From Linyphia triangularis (taxonomy: Eukaryota; Arthropoda; Arachnida; Araneae; Linyphiidae), in the NCBI GenBank assembly GCA_963978545.1, contig OZ021722.1:2980001-3044000 (forward strand): a DNA stretch of 64,000 nucleotides, in the 5' to 3' direction. Position numbers and translations under genes: made by a program. Below the pieces are notes generated by a model. The model saw only the letters and a list, made by a program, of their open reading frames with translations. It did not search any database and had not been told where the DNA came from. Positions within the stretch are counted from its first letter, which is position 1; each line of letters opens with the position of its first letter. This document shows positions 10,740 to 21,181 of the stretch, in pieces.

Positions 10740-11160
10740 AAAAATTTATAGTTTACAGAAAAAATAATTAATAGTTTAAAAAACTAAAAAACACGCTTTA
10801 ATAGAAAACCAAACTAAAAAGTAGAAAATAATGAATAGTTTAAAAAACTAAAAAACACGCTTTAATAGAAAAGTGAACTAAAAAGTAGAAAATAATTTTA
10901 AATAAGTTTGAAATAAGAATAGAGTGATTAACAAGAAATATTTATTTTATCGTAAAAAAGGGTGGGGTGCTTTTTAAAATATTTTCATAATGGCTCTAGT
11001 TTTACCAATATATATACAACAATTGACATCAAGCACCCCACGCTTTTTTACGATAAAATAAATATTTCTTGTTAATCACTCTATTCTTATTTCAAACTTA
11101 TTTAAAATTATTTTCTACTTTTTAGTTTGGTTTTCTATTAAAGCGTGTTTTTTAAACTTT
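10740..11160. mobile_element. Inverted-repeat element with arms of about 125 bp
   Basis: The left arm (about 10838-10970) has AAACACGCTTTAATAGAAAA, AGAATAGAGTGATTAACAAG, TTTATTTTATCGTAAAAAAG and GGGGTGCT. The right arm (about 11033-11160) is its reverse complement. Part of the left arm is also duplicated in direct orientation (10770-10835 against 10836-10890). About 60 bp separate the arms. Confidence 0.75.
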
Positions 11161-11504
11161 TAATTATTATACAAACAGGTGAATGCCCACACACTGCTTT
11201 TCGTGCACATGCCCAAACATTAACCCTAAGTCGGGAGCAATATGCTTGACAGGCGCATAAAAAAGAATCGCAAATTTATAATCATTATTTTTAATTTCAG
11301 TATTCTTAAAGTAATCAATGATTACTATAGGGAATATTGAAAGAAAAAAAATATGAAATTTGTTTAAAAAAAAAGAACACATTTTATGTTTAGAAAACAT
11401 TACAAGAAATTTTCAGCTTTAAACTAAAGTGTCTTAGTATCAGGGTAACAAAGACAAAAAAATTTGATAAAATTTATACATTGTAGTGCATAGTTCAGAA
11501 GCCG

Positions 11505-11753
11505 ATATTCACTCTGAAAATCAAAATACAGTGGGTTGCCAGACGAAAAAGTTTCTCTTTTTGACAAGTTATGACATATCTGGCAATCGGATTTTAATTC
11601 AACTCATTCCAAGTTGATTTTGGATCAGTTTCGGCCATTTTTGTTACGGCAGACCAGTGGATTCGTTATCTACTCACTTTTCTCCAATTTCTATATAAAA
11701 AAATTCAGAATGATGTTCGATGGGGTCCAAAAATTGCAGTCGCCTCTCGGACT
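11505..11753. mobile_element. Right half of element H
   Basis: About 240 bp, from ATACAGTGGGTTGCCAGACG to GTCGCCTCTCGGACTATAG, closely match 46190-46412. The left half is absent. Confidence 0.8.
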
Positions 11754-11783
11754 ATAGGCGATGCAGATTCCTACCTCTCTATG

Positions 11784-11962
11784 GCCGACCAAACGGTATA
11801 GTGGTTAGCGTGCTACCTTCTAAACCGCGAGGTTGCGGGTTCCGAGTCCCGTGTTAGGCATGGGTGTTTGTAAATGTATGTTGGCTTGTCTAATGACAAA
11901 TGTTTCGGCGCATTATAGCCCTCGTGTTGCTGACGGCGCCAGATAACCTGAAAGCAACCAAC
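11784..11962 (+). mobile_element. SINE-A
   Basis: Complete copy. The flanks CTACCTCTCTATG (11771-11783) and CTACCTCGCTCTG (11963-11975) are a 13-bp duplication with two differences, suggesting an older insertion. Confidence 0.88.
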
Positions 11963-12181
11963 CTACCTCGCTCTGAGGGGAGGGGGAAACGAAAGCGTCA
12001 GAGCTGTGCCTGTCAGGCCGGTTGGGCCCGACGGAGGGTTCAGAGGAGGCGGACACCGAACCACATTTTTTCCCAATTGAAAACAATACCTTTGGACTTA
12101 AAGCTCAGTTTAACAACATAACAGCAAATTGTAAATCATTTAAGTTTATTGAAAGACCCCCAGTAATGAATCAAACAATGC

Positions 12182-12360
12182 GTAGAATATATATGTTACC
12201 GTCAATGCATAAAAAGCCGGGTTTTTTTTATAAAATACTTAAGCATTTTATATTATGCCTGGAATTTTTAGGTAAAGTATGAAATATGAGAATTATAATA
12301 TACTCTACCTAGGGGTATTTTATATAATACCTAGGCATTCTATAGAATAAGAAATACTCA
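12182..12360. mobile_element. Fragment of element G
   Basis: Begins ATATATATGTTACCGTCAATG, related to the TIR of the element at 13478-15097. It contains the same TACCTAGGCATTCTATAGAAT-type internal motifs. The opposite terminus is not seen. Confidence 0.55.
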
Positions 12361-12683
12361 TTAGGCAAATATGGAAACAAGGCACTTTTGTTTAAGGACG
12401 TCCACCCTTAGAATGCATGTTAATTTGAAAAATAATGGAAGACGATCATTAAAAAAAAATTATGTTATACAAATTTATGTATGTAGAAAACAAAATGAAT
12501 GCTTTTCTTATTACTGAAACAAAATAAAATATAAATCTGCTTGTTGCACCAAGAAAGTTAATAATTTACTTTTTTTCAATTCCACTTAATTTTATTTCTT
12601 CTAAAAAAAAAATGGGAACTTTACAAAAAATAAATTTGTTTTTTTGCATTTTTTACCAATTTATCATTTGTCATTCTACAGAA

Positions 12684-12922
12684 CTATACTAAACTTCAAC
12701 TTAACTTGACATCACTAGACGTTAGATCGTCACAGTGCTCATAGATATTTAATCCATTTTGGCGGCGTGAAAGCAAAATGTTCGCCAAACCACAACCCTG
12801 TAGAGAACAAAAGGCATTTGGCGAGAATTATGTCTTCACTCCGCTAAAGTGGATTAATTGCCTATGAGCAGGGTGAAGATCTATCGTCTAGTGATGTCAA
12901 GTTAAGTTGAAGTTTAGTATAG
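12684..12922. mobile_element. Element D (MITE with long TIRs)
   Basis: Ends CTATACTAAACTTCAACTTA and TAAGTTGAAGTTTAGTATAG are reverse complements. The similarity extends over most of the 239 bp as two arms meeting near CCACAACCCTGTAGAG. Sibling copies lie at 20934-21181 and 32008-32233. A TA duplication (Tc1/mariner-like) is possible. Confidence 0.88.
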
Positions 12923-12971
12923 GCAATGAGTGAAATATGTTTAATTGTTTCATAATTTTCCGGCCAGTTGA

Positions 12972-13381
12972 GAGGAAGTCCTAGTAAGGATCATTCCCCT
13001 ATACTCGCTATGTTACGATCTTCTAGCCCAGTGCATTAAGAAACTACTTTCTATAATACCCCTTGACATTTGGTAAATAGGTACACAAGTAATCATTTAA
13101 TGAAATGACAAATTGTTTTTATTTAATGTCTATCTATTATAAATGAAAATTAGAAACAAGCAAAAGAGTATTACAGGTGGAGCCACTGTATATGCACTGA
13201 CGTAAGGATTTCAAATATAAAAGAAAATAAATCGGACACTATTTTTAATTTATGTCATTTCATGAAGGTGATCACTTTCGTACTCACTCACCAAATGTCA
13301 AGCTTTCATAAAAAAGTAGTTTCTAAATGAACTGTGCTAGACGGTTGTTAACATAGCAGGTATACTTACTAGGTCTTCCGC
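12972..13381. mobile_element. Element E (MITE with TIRs of about 130 bp)
   Basis: Left arm GAGGAAGTCCTAGTAAGGAT...CTCGCTATGTTA...AGAAACTACTTT...TTGACATTTGGT. The right arm reads back as GACCTAGTAAGTATA...GAAACTACTTTTTTA...TTGACATTTGGT. TCATTTAATGAAATGACA and its complement lie on the inner side. Siblings: 50475-51020 and 59906-60330. Confidence 0.82.
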
Positions 13382-13502
13382 TTAAATCGGATAATATGTG
13401 TTCCCTGTACTGAATTTAAAAACAACCACCAGGAATACGAATACTCAATCACACAACTGAATCCTCAAACGAGCCTATAATTATATGTTACCGGCAATGT
13501 AT

Positions 13503-14421
13503 TGTTGCGTGGATGGGTTCGAAAAGACTTGAAGACAAAGCAGATAAAAACTTGGAAGAAATCTATTCCGATATGTAACTCTTCGCAGATTCCTTTACAA
13601 CTTCAGAACTTCCCGTTCTAATAGATTCAATACAGATCTTTACACAACAATGGAGCTCAAATAGCAGTTAAAAACTAGATACACAACTGCTAAGATCGAC
13701 GCAAAAGACAATGCCATACAGTTCACTTTCGCAATACAGCTCTCTGAATGCTCACTGAGAGACAACTAACTCAGTAACTCAACTCAACTAACGCTCGCTT
13801 GGTCGGTTGGTTGTTTTCAGATTATCTGGCACCGTCAGCAACACGAGGGCTATAATGCGCCGAAACATTCGTCATTTGACAAGCCAACATACATTTTCAA
13901 ACACCCATGCCAACACGGGACCCGAAACCCTCAACCTCGCGGTCTAGAAGCTAGCACGCTAACCACTATACCGTTTGCTCGGCAACGCTCGCTTGGCCTT
14001 ATGTAGGAAAGTTAATTATTTTGCGAATCTTCTAGAGATAGAAATTTGGAGAATTTTCTAGATCGCAATCGAAAAGCCCTTTACAGGTACATGGGGACCG
14101 AAAATGTCGCCAAATGGTCGCCAAGTTTGGCGACATTTGCCGATTTATCGCCAAATTTGGCGATCAAAATTAGCTACCAAATGGCTCTATCTCGCCAATT
14201 TGGTGATATTGCCATTAACCATATTGCTAAATGGCCTGCTCCTTGTAAAACTCGTTTTCCAGCATGATCCCTGTAGAACTTGTTTTCAAGCATTAAGAGA
14301 CGCATTGCAGGAAAGCGAAGAAAAGTCAACTCTTGCACTGCCTTATGCGAAATGTACATAAATTTTCCTTTTTACATAATAACACTACGAAATATTTACA
14401 AATATACAGAAATTCGTAACA
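13503..14421 (-). mobile_element. Solo LTR, family L, carrying a SINE-A
   Basis: Terminal TGTTGCG...CGTAACA with the 4-bp duplication GTAT (13499-13502, 14422-14425). In this orientation the LTR reads backwards; the promoter-type TATATAA and AATAAA signals are on the minus strand in this family. A SINE-A is inserted at 13803-13983. No gag, pol or tRNA primer site adjoins it, so it is a solo LTR. Confidence 0.88.
13803..13983 (-). mobile_element. SINE-A nested in the solo LTR
   Basis: Reverse SINE-A ending CCGTTTGCTCGGC. The duplication AACGCTCGCTTGG is perfect at 13790-13802 and 13984-13996. It post-dates the LTR insertion. Confidence 0.93.
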
Positions 14422-14840
14422 GTATTAAGGCCGGAATTCTATAGAACACCTGGCATTTTATATAAGGCCAAATACTGGCCGCCAAACTGTGAAACGATTA
14501 AACATTTTAATCATTGCCTATTGCCTTCATTGCTTTCTGTAGAATGCCAAATGACAAACCGGAAAAGTATGAAATGCGTCTCGTTTCGGCCCGGTGTTTT
14601 TAGGCAAAGTATGAAACGTGAAAATTATTACATACTTTAAATAGACATTGTATAGAATACCAAGGCACCCTACAGAATGCTATTCTATTGTGTTAAAAGT
14701 ATGAAATATTAGAATTATTTATACTTTACCTAGGCATTGTATAAAATACCTAGGCATTCTATAAAATGCCTTATCATGACCCTTTTTTTCTAGTTTGCCG
14801 AAAGAGCGTTTATCATTCTATAGAATACCTAGGCATTATA

Positions 14841-15018
14841 GCTGACCAAACGGTATAGTGGTTAGCGTGCTAGCTTCTAGACCGCGAGGTTGCGGGTTCC
14901 GAGTCCCGTGTAAGGCATGGGTGTTTGTAAATGTATGTTGGCTTGTCTAATGACGAATGTTTCGGCGCATTATAGCCCTCGTGTAGCTAACGGCGCCAGA
15001 TAATCTGAAAACAACCAA
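14841..15018 (+). mobile_element. SINE-A nested in element G
   Basis: Head GCTGACCAAACGGTATAG to tail ACAACCAAA. A clean target-site duplication was not found. Confidence 0.85.
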
Positions 15019-15099
15019 ATTGCCTTAAATCTCTGGGCATTATATAAAATGCCTAGGTATTCTATAGAATGTCGGGTGCATTGCCGGTAACATATAATA

Positions 15100-15862
15100 C
15101 TTATGACCCCCTAAATAAAATTAAGATACCACTCCTACATCAATTTTCTTCGTAAACTGTAGCTGTCGGCACCTTTTATCTGCTGAGTAGGAAATCCTCG
15201 AGCAAAGCCTCTTTGTAGTTGATTTGTCCTACGCGCAATTCGATTTGAAGGGGCTATATATAGACTTCGCTATAATCGAACCAAAGGCGACTCTTTGCAC
15301 GGCATCCGGTTTAATTCTAAATCGATACTGGAAAACCTTAATTAAAATTCGATCTTTTCGGAAGTTGAATTCGATCTCTTCTAAAAAAAAAAAAAAAAGA
15401 TCGAAGATTAAATCGATTTTGTTTTGGAGGAAAATTGAATAACAAGCAGTTAATATAATGAAGTATTTAATATTTTTGCTCCATTGTTTTCAATGTTTTT
15501 TTAATAACAAGTACCAAGATTGGCGTGGTTTAATGGTTAAACCAGGTAGTTTAAACGGCGGTTTAAACCAAATGTGATTTTTTTCCCCTTTAAATATTTT
15601 CAAATTTATTCATTTTAATTATGATAATTATTCAAAATTATTAATGGATACTAAATTATACCTGTATTTTAAATTTGTTTTTAAAATAGAGGTTTTGTGT
15701 TATTTTTAAACCTTAAAAATAATATTTTGAACAACTTATCACTATTATTACAATTAAACCATTAATCTAAAGAGCAATATTCCATGTATTATGTAGTAAA
15801 CAATTACTATTGTATTGTATTGTGTGCATTGAATTTAAAAATAGTATATCTATATAAAATAT
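15100..15862. other. AT-rich sequence, no gene seen
   Basis: It contains a short GTTTAAAC-rich stretch at about 15539-15568 and an A-rich run at about 15382-15398. No coding or RNA signal was recognised. Confidence 0.4.
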
Positions 15863-16040
15863 TAGCCGACCAAACGGTATAGTGGTTAGCGTGCTGGCTT
15901 CTAGACCGCGAGGTTCCGAGTCCCGTGTTAGGCATGGGTGTTTGTAAATGTATGTTGGCTTGTCTAATGACGAAATGTTTCGGCGCATTATAGACCTCGT
16001 GTTGCTGACGGCGCCAGATAATCTGAATACAACCAACCAA
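15863..16040 (+). mobile_element. SINE-A
   Basis: Complete copy with an 8-bp deletion around GAGGTTCCGAGTCC in the tRNA-like head, which removes TGCGGG of the B-box stem. The duplication CTATATAAAATAT lies at 15850-15862 and 16041-16053. Confidence 0.92.
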
Positions 16041-17398
16041 CTATATAAAATATAAAATTTAATATGATTTGAATGTCCACATAAGTAGAAAAAATTGTTT
16101 ATTTACTTCGTTTAAATTATTTTCAAAAGGAATATTAATTGTTATTTGATCATTGATTTATTTATAAATATGTATACATGTAATTAAAAAAGATTCTTTT
16201 TTTTTTTTAAAAAAACCTAGTTTTAAAAAAAAAAAAAAAAAAAACCGTTTTAACTTTGTTTTCCAAACCTGACAAGTACCATACTATAGAAATCAGGGTA
16301 CTTTTCTGTTAAAAGGGTCCCTTTGGAAATATCCAAGTAAAACCACGCCAAATTATGACAACCATAGGCAGTTCAGTTGTTATTAAAAAAATGGTGTTTG
16401 CTGTCATTTATTTGCGAAAATAATCTTGGCGTAAAATCCATACCATATTTGAATATTGCCAACGGTCCCCTTTAACGGAAAAGAACCGAAATCAGCGATT
16501 ATTAATTATTTCACGGTTTGAATGGCTCATCTGAAAATGAACGCTCTCACAAACTATTGGTTTATTTGATGGGGAGAGAAATTGAATATTTGATGCATTT
16601 TACGTACATCCAACTTTTGTAAAATTAAAATGCAACTAGATTTAGACAGAGTAGAGTACCTTTTGATTTAAAAAAAAAATTACACTACTGTGGCAAAGTT
16701 TAGTAAGGGTATTTTTAAATAGGGTTTTTTCAAATAATTTTATAAAGTAAATTTTTTACTAATTTTCATTTTTTGTTGTTTGAGGAACGAGGATATCTCG
16801 TATAGTAGCAAAAATTTAATAAATGAAAGATTTTTAGAGCAGTTGCTTATCCAAAAAGAGATAGGGGGGGGGGGGTGCTTTATTAATAGAGGTTAAAATA
16901 AAAGTAGAATAAGAAATGAATAAATATTTAAGAAAACACAATTAAGAAAGACAAAAAGCAAAACCACAGCAAACATTCTAGATTCGAATTTTTTTACCAT
17001 TTTTGCTTGAGGGATCTTTTTCAGACGGTTTATCTGACAATAACAGTTTTTGTCATGGATAGCTCCAAACAAGTACAACAAAAATACACCCTTTCGTTTT
17101 GAAAAATCTAATTAAATTTTTAACATTTTGCATTCTTACTCTTCAAACTGCTTTTTCATGAAAAGACAGACCTCCGAATTTGAACCCCGACAAATAGTCC
17201 GATAAACCCTTAGAGCAGGAATAGTGGGTAGAGAGAGGGAAACCCTATTCTCCCTGTTCTCTGGTTGTAATCACGTGACTACCGTCAGTCTTCTGAATCA
17301 CCCCTTCCCCCTTTCCACTTCTTCTAATGTTATTTCAATGGCTGCCTTTCGTTCTACGAAGAACGTGCTGATATTCGAATAGTGTTTTAAGCTGCAAA

Positions 17399-18183
17399 AT
17401 GGTGTCTGCATGTTGTGCCTTTGGCTGCTCCGAAAGACAAGTTAAAGGAGGACTAATTTCCTTTCATAGGTAAGTTCACTGATTATTATTTCAGTTTATA
17501 TTTGAAGCTTTTTATGTCGTGTTATGTAAAGACCTATGGTAAAACTGTGTTATCACAAAAAAAAAAGGAGTTGATTTTTATGAAATCTCCGTTCAAACAT
17601 TTTTATTAATCATCATATCTACGTATTTCGTAATCGTTTGAAAAAAATATGTCAGAAATAATTCTTTTAGTTAAGTTTTAATTGGCATACGCCGTAATCT
17701 CTTGGCGATATTCAGTTTTCGCCAAATGGTAAAGCAGGTCAGCGAAACGAGCATGTCTGCTCTAAGTCGCGCGCGTAAGGAATATTTTTGAATTGCAAAA
17801 TAAAACAAATTGTTAAATTTATTTGTTAGCTTCCCAAATATTTTTCCAGTAAATCCTATAAAAACAACCAATATACTAATATTTCTCAACTTTCGACGCT
17901 GATTACAAAACATTAATATGAATATTTTAAAACATTTTGACACCTTAATGAAAAACATTTTTAGATTATCTTAAGTTTATTAAATTTACTTTAATTAAAT
18001 ATGTAACAAATTATTAAATAAAGATATCGAATGAAGTTTAAAAAAAGTTAAAATTATAATATGTGTTTTTTTTAATGTTTATTATTATTTGGATGAAAGT
18101 GTATTATTTATTGACCTTTTATTTTAGCTTTCCAAAAGATGAGAACCGAAGAAAATTATGGGAAAGGAATATTCGCAGAGAAG
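17399..18183 (+). CDS. THAP zinc-finger domain, two exons, C-terminal part missing
   Basis: Exon 1 (17399-17469) starts with ATG and ends CATAG|GTAAGT. Exon 2 (18128-18183) follows TTATTTTAG and ends GAGAAG|GTGTTT. Joined in phase they give 42 codons, beginning MVSACCAFGC. The first two zinc ligands, C5-x4-C10, are spaced exactly as in THAP1. The hallmark FHSFPKDENRRKLWERNIRR follows: the H-x-FP motif plus the R..W...I.R helix seen across THAP domains. The second half of the domain (C-x2-H and AVPTIF-like box) would need a third exon, which I cannot find inside the element. The donor of exon 2 is weak, and its downstream intron sequence is duplicated. In P-type transposases this domain binds the transposon ends. 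A host THAP gene is an alternative, but placement between TIRs argues for a transposon gene remnant. Confidence 0.8.
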
Positions 18184-18732
18184 GTGTTTATTTACAGTAT
18201 ATAAATTTGATATAAATATTTCTATTAAGAAATATTATTTTAAATGTTTATAATGTTTATGTCAAGTAAATGGGTTCATATGGCTTGTCATGTTTATTAA
18301 CAAATAGAACATATAAATAAATTATACAATTTAAATGAATATTTTCGGTAAAATGCAATAAAAATTTCTTTTTATGCAGCAAAATTATTTTTATTAATAC
18401 AGAAATTAAAATTATCTGTAATAATACAGTTATTTTCTATTTTTCTGGAAATGTACTAATACTTAATTCAAGTATTACGCAATTTTTTACATATGTGTGT
18501 TAATTTACAATATATGAATTTGATATAAATATTTCTATTATTAAGAAATATTATTTTAAATGTTTATGGTTAATTAAGTCAAGTAAATGGGTTCATATGG
18601 CTTGTCATATTTATTAACAAATAGAACATATAAATAAATTATACAATTTAAATAAATATTTTCTGTAAAATGCAATAAAAATTTCTTTGAATGAATATTT
18701 TCTGTGAAATGCAATAAAAATTTCTTTTTATA
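18184..18732. repeat. Direct duplication inside the P-like element
   Basis: About 190 bp after the exon 2 donor (18184-18378) are repeated at about 18496-18690. Shared strings are TTTGATATAAATATTTCTAT, GTCAAGTAAATGGGTTCATA and GCAATAAAAATTTCTTT. A third short copy of the last motif ends near 18732. It is AT-rich, with no ORF. Confidence 0.85.
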
Positions 18733-19500
18733 AGTGTTTTATGGTTTAATTTGTTAAATTAAAGCATGTATAGAAATAACTATTTACTAATTAAATGTAG
18801 TGTCATTTGAAGTACTATCCCAAGTTTATTGAAGTCATAAAAACATCACCCGCCAACATTTAAGAATAAAAATTATTTTAATGAATATTTAAATAACAGG
18901 AACATTTTAAAGGTTTTCAAATACATACAAAATAGCCAAAAACACTAAGTTAATGGCTATTTAAAAAAATCAAAAATTTATTTTTTGAAGTTTAGTTACA
19001 CATTTTCTTCAGATTTATGTCTCAATCATTGCCATAAATTTAAGGGATAAATCTTAAGAAGTAATTTGGCATTTGTTTTATTCAAATATCTTCATTAGTT
19101 TAGAAGTTATGAGGGGAAAGTGCAACTATGGGCACCTTATGGCGGCTATCTTTGATCCGCCATTTTGAATGAAGCGTAAGTCTGACTGATGACGACTTTT
19201 GATATTTTATTTCTAATGATATTTAAAAGCTATCCTCCAAAATTTAGCTAGTTTAGAATTATTCCGATAAAAAAAACTTTATTTGCTGGGCTAATAAGGA
19301 TCAAAATAAATTTATTAAAAATATTCCCTATTCAAATGATAATTCTAATAACTTTACTTGAAATTTTTCTGCTTGTTAAGACAAAATAGTACATTTTAAA
19401 AAGCAAAATAACGAAACTTTTAAAGAAGTTATAAATTGCGTAAATTAAGGATACGAAATCGCCAAATAACAGCGAACAAAGATATCCCGCCAAATATAGC
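18733..19500. other. Interior of the P-like element, no recognisable transposase
   Basis: It is AT-rich, and no reading frame in any of six phases shows a transposase motif. GC-richer islands at 19110-19195 and 19440-19500 contain GGCGG and CCGCCATTTTG strings. Confidence 0.5.
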
Positions 19501-20933
19501 TGCTCTTTGACGGCAGTCACGTGGTACAGTCCTTGCACCAGGTCGGGGAGAAATTTCAATGGGACTGATCTCTCTACCTACTATTCCTGCTCTAAGGATA
19601 AACCAAACACAGCAGACATTCCAGATAGGATTTTTTTTTTACTATTTTTTTTTTGTAGAATTTCTCTCGTGTAGTGGGGTGTGGCGTAACGGTACTTTTT
19701 CGAGAGCTGGTATTTTTTTTTAACTGATTAATAATAATTAATAATACGTAAATTAAGAGGGTTTTTGCTTTCTTTCTTTAGTAGGGTAAATAACCTAAAA
19801 TGTTGTGAATTTGCATCTTATAATCAAAAAAATCCCAGCTACAATTAGGTTTACCGCCACGATCTGGGAAGCATGCGTGCCGATAAACATTTTTTTTTAG
19901 CACTACAACTCGGGTTTCAGACAGTTTGTCTTGCAGCAATAGTTTTTGTCGTGGATAGCTCCAAACAAACGCAACAAAAAGTATATCCCCCTCGGCTTTC
20001 GTTTCGGCAAATTTAATTAATCTTTTATCACGTTTTCTACTCTTGCTTTTCAAACTGCCTTTTCATCAAAAGATACTTTAGAAGTACGACAAAGGACCCC
20101 GAGGTAACCACAAACAACGCACATTCAAGATTCGATTTTTTTTTTTGCCATTTTGTATTTTTGCCACTTTTGCTTGTGGATTCTCTTTTAGACTGTTTGT
20201 CTTGCAGCAACAGTTTTCGTCATTGATAGCTCCAAACAAATACAACAAATAGACACTCCTCGGTTTCGTTTTGGCAAATTTAATTAATCTTTTTTCCCAT
20301 TCTTGCTCTGAAAGACAAACTTTCGGAGTCCGACAAAGAACCCCGATAAGCACACATTCCAGAATCGAATGCGAACTATTAAAGATTTATGATTTATATT
20401 ATTTCTTTTGAGAAAGAGAGAGAGAGACAGGACAAATAACGGCCACTGTCTTATCCGACCTCAACAGGTCAATCTTTGTGACCGGCTTTGAGTTATTAGG
20501 CTTCCAGAACAAAGATCCCTTTTGATATTAGTTAATTGGGGTAAAGAGGCATTCTTGTGGTCCAACAAAGGATAACAGTTATATTGGATGGCATTTGCTG
20601 GATGCGGGAAGTCATTGGTTGCTACAAGACTTTCTGCGGTGCGGTTCTTTTGTGATGGGAAAAGGTTCTACAAACGCTTGGCTTGATTCGAGATTGTCCT
20701 TGGCGGCCATTGGTTAGAGGAAACGAGTTGCGACAAGGGAGTGAAAGTTCCTAAAGGTGTTTTTATGAAACGAATCAGATTGAGTTGGTAATTGCTTTTT
20801 TTTTTTACTTTCAATAACCCATTTGTTTACTTAGGTTAATGAAAGTATTATTTTCGGTCAAAAAACTTCTTTTTTTTTTTGCGCCTTTTTCCACGTTTTT
20901 GAACATCCTGACAAGACTTACACGACATCCTGA

Positions 20934-21181
20934 CTATAGTAAGCTTCAACTTAACTAGACATTACTTAGACGGTAGATCGTCACAGTGCTCATAGGTATT
21001 TAATCCATTTTGGCGGAGTGATGACATAATTCTCGCCAAACCTTATAGCCTTTTGTTCTCCTACAGGGTTGTGGTTTGGCGAACATTATGCTTTCACACC
21101 GCCAAAATGGATTAAATACCTATGAGCACTGTGACGATCTACCGTCTAAGTGATGTCTAGTTAAGTTGAAGTTTAGTATAG
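20934..21181. mobile_element. Element D, complete copy
   Basis: TIRs CTATAGTAAGCTTCAACTTA and TAAGTTGAAGTTTAGTATAG. The arms, with GTAGATCGTCACAGTGCTCA and GCCAAAATGGATTAAATACC, fold back around CTCCTACAGGGTTGTGG. Confidence 0.88.

Larger units (their letters stand above)
13478..15097. mobile_element. Element G with nested LTR and SINE insertions
   Basis: TIRs ATTATATGTTACCGGCAATG (about 13480-13499) and CATTGCCGGTAACATATAAT (near 15078-15097) enclose an interior rich in CCTAGGCATTCTATAGAAT-like motifs. A solo LTR (13503-14421) sits 4 bp inside the left TIR. A SINE-A sits at 14841-15018. Removing these two would leave roughly 520 bp. Confidence 0.7.
17209..19596 (+). mobile_element. P-superfamily-like DNA transposon with THAP exons (2,388 bp)
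   Basis: The element starts CTTAGAGCAGGAATAGT and its right end is the reverse complement. The TIR is 28 bp with one mismatch (17209-17236 and 19569-19596). The 8-bp duplication GATAAACC flanks it exactly (17201-17208 and 19597-19604). A second inverted pair, CACGTGACTACCGTCA at 17272-17287 and TGACGGCAGTCACGTG at 19508-19523 (15/16 matches), lies 63 and 73 bp from the ends. P elements are known for 8-bp duplications, TIRs of about 31 bp, subterminal inverted repeats and a THAP DNA-binding domain at the transposase N-terminus, all matched here. The rest of the transposase is not recognisable, so the copy is probably internally deleted and non-autonomous. TIR and transposase sequence would be needed to place it within the superfamily. 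Confidence 0.85.
16960..20390. repeat. Local tandem repeat (about 250-300 bp unit) split by the P-like element
   Basis: Three related units carry GATAGCTCCAAACAA, ACAACAAA, AATTTAATTAATCTTTT, TCTTGCTTTTCAAACTGC and CGACAAA. They are copy A (16975-17208 continuing at 19605), copy B (about 19890-20115) and copy C (about 20175-20375). Copy C reads CCCCGATAAGCACACATTCCAG without interruption at the place where copy A is split. Short minus-strand ORFs in B and C share words such as RLIKFA but are frame-disrupted, so the unit may be a decayed transposon. Confidence 0.7.

Noticed and set aside
14046..14361. Overlapping ORFs of 61-85 codons on both strands
   Set aside because: They lie wholly in the U3 of a solo LTR and arise from its TTTGGCGA repeats. 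The same readings recur in every LTR copy.
18796..18815. TGTAGTGTCATTTGAAG as a possible remnant of the second THAP ligand pair
   Set aside because: It would need a small indel to read as the CS-x-HF motif, and no acceptor site or flanking domain residues are present.
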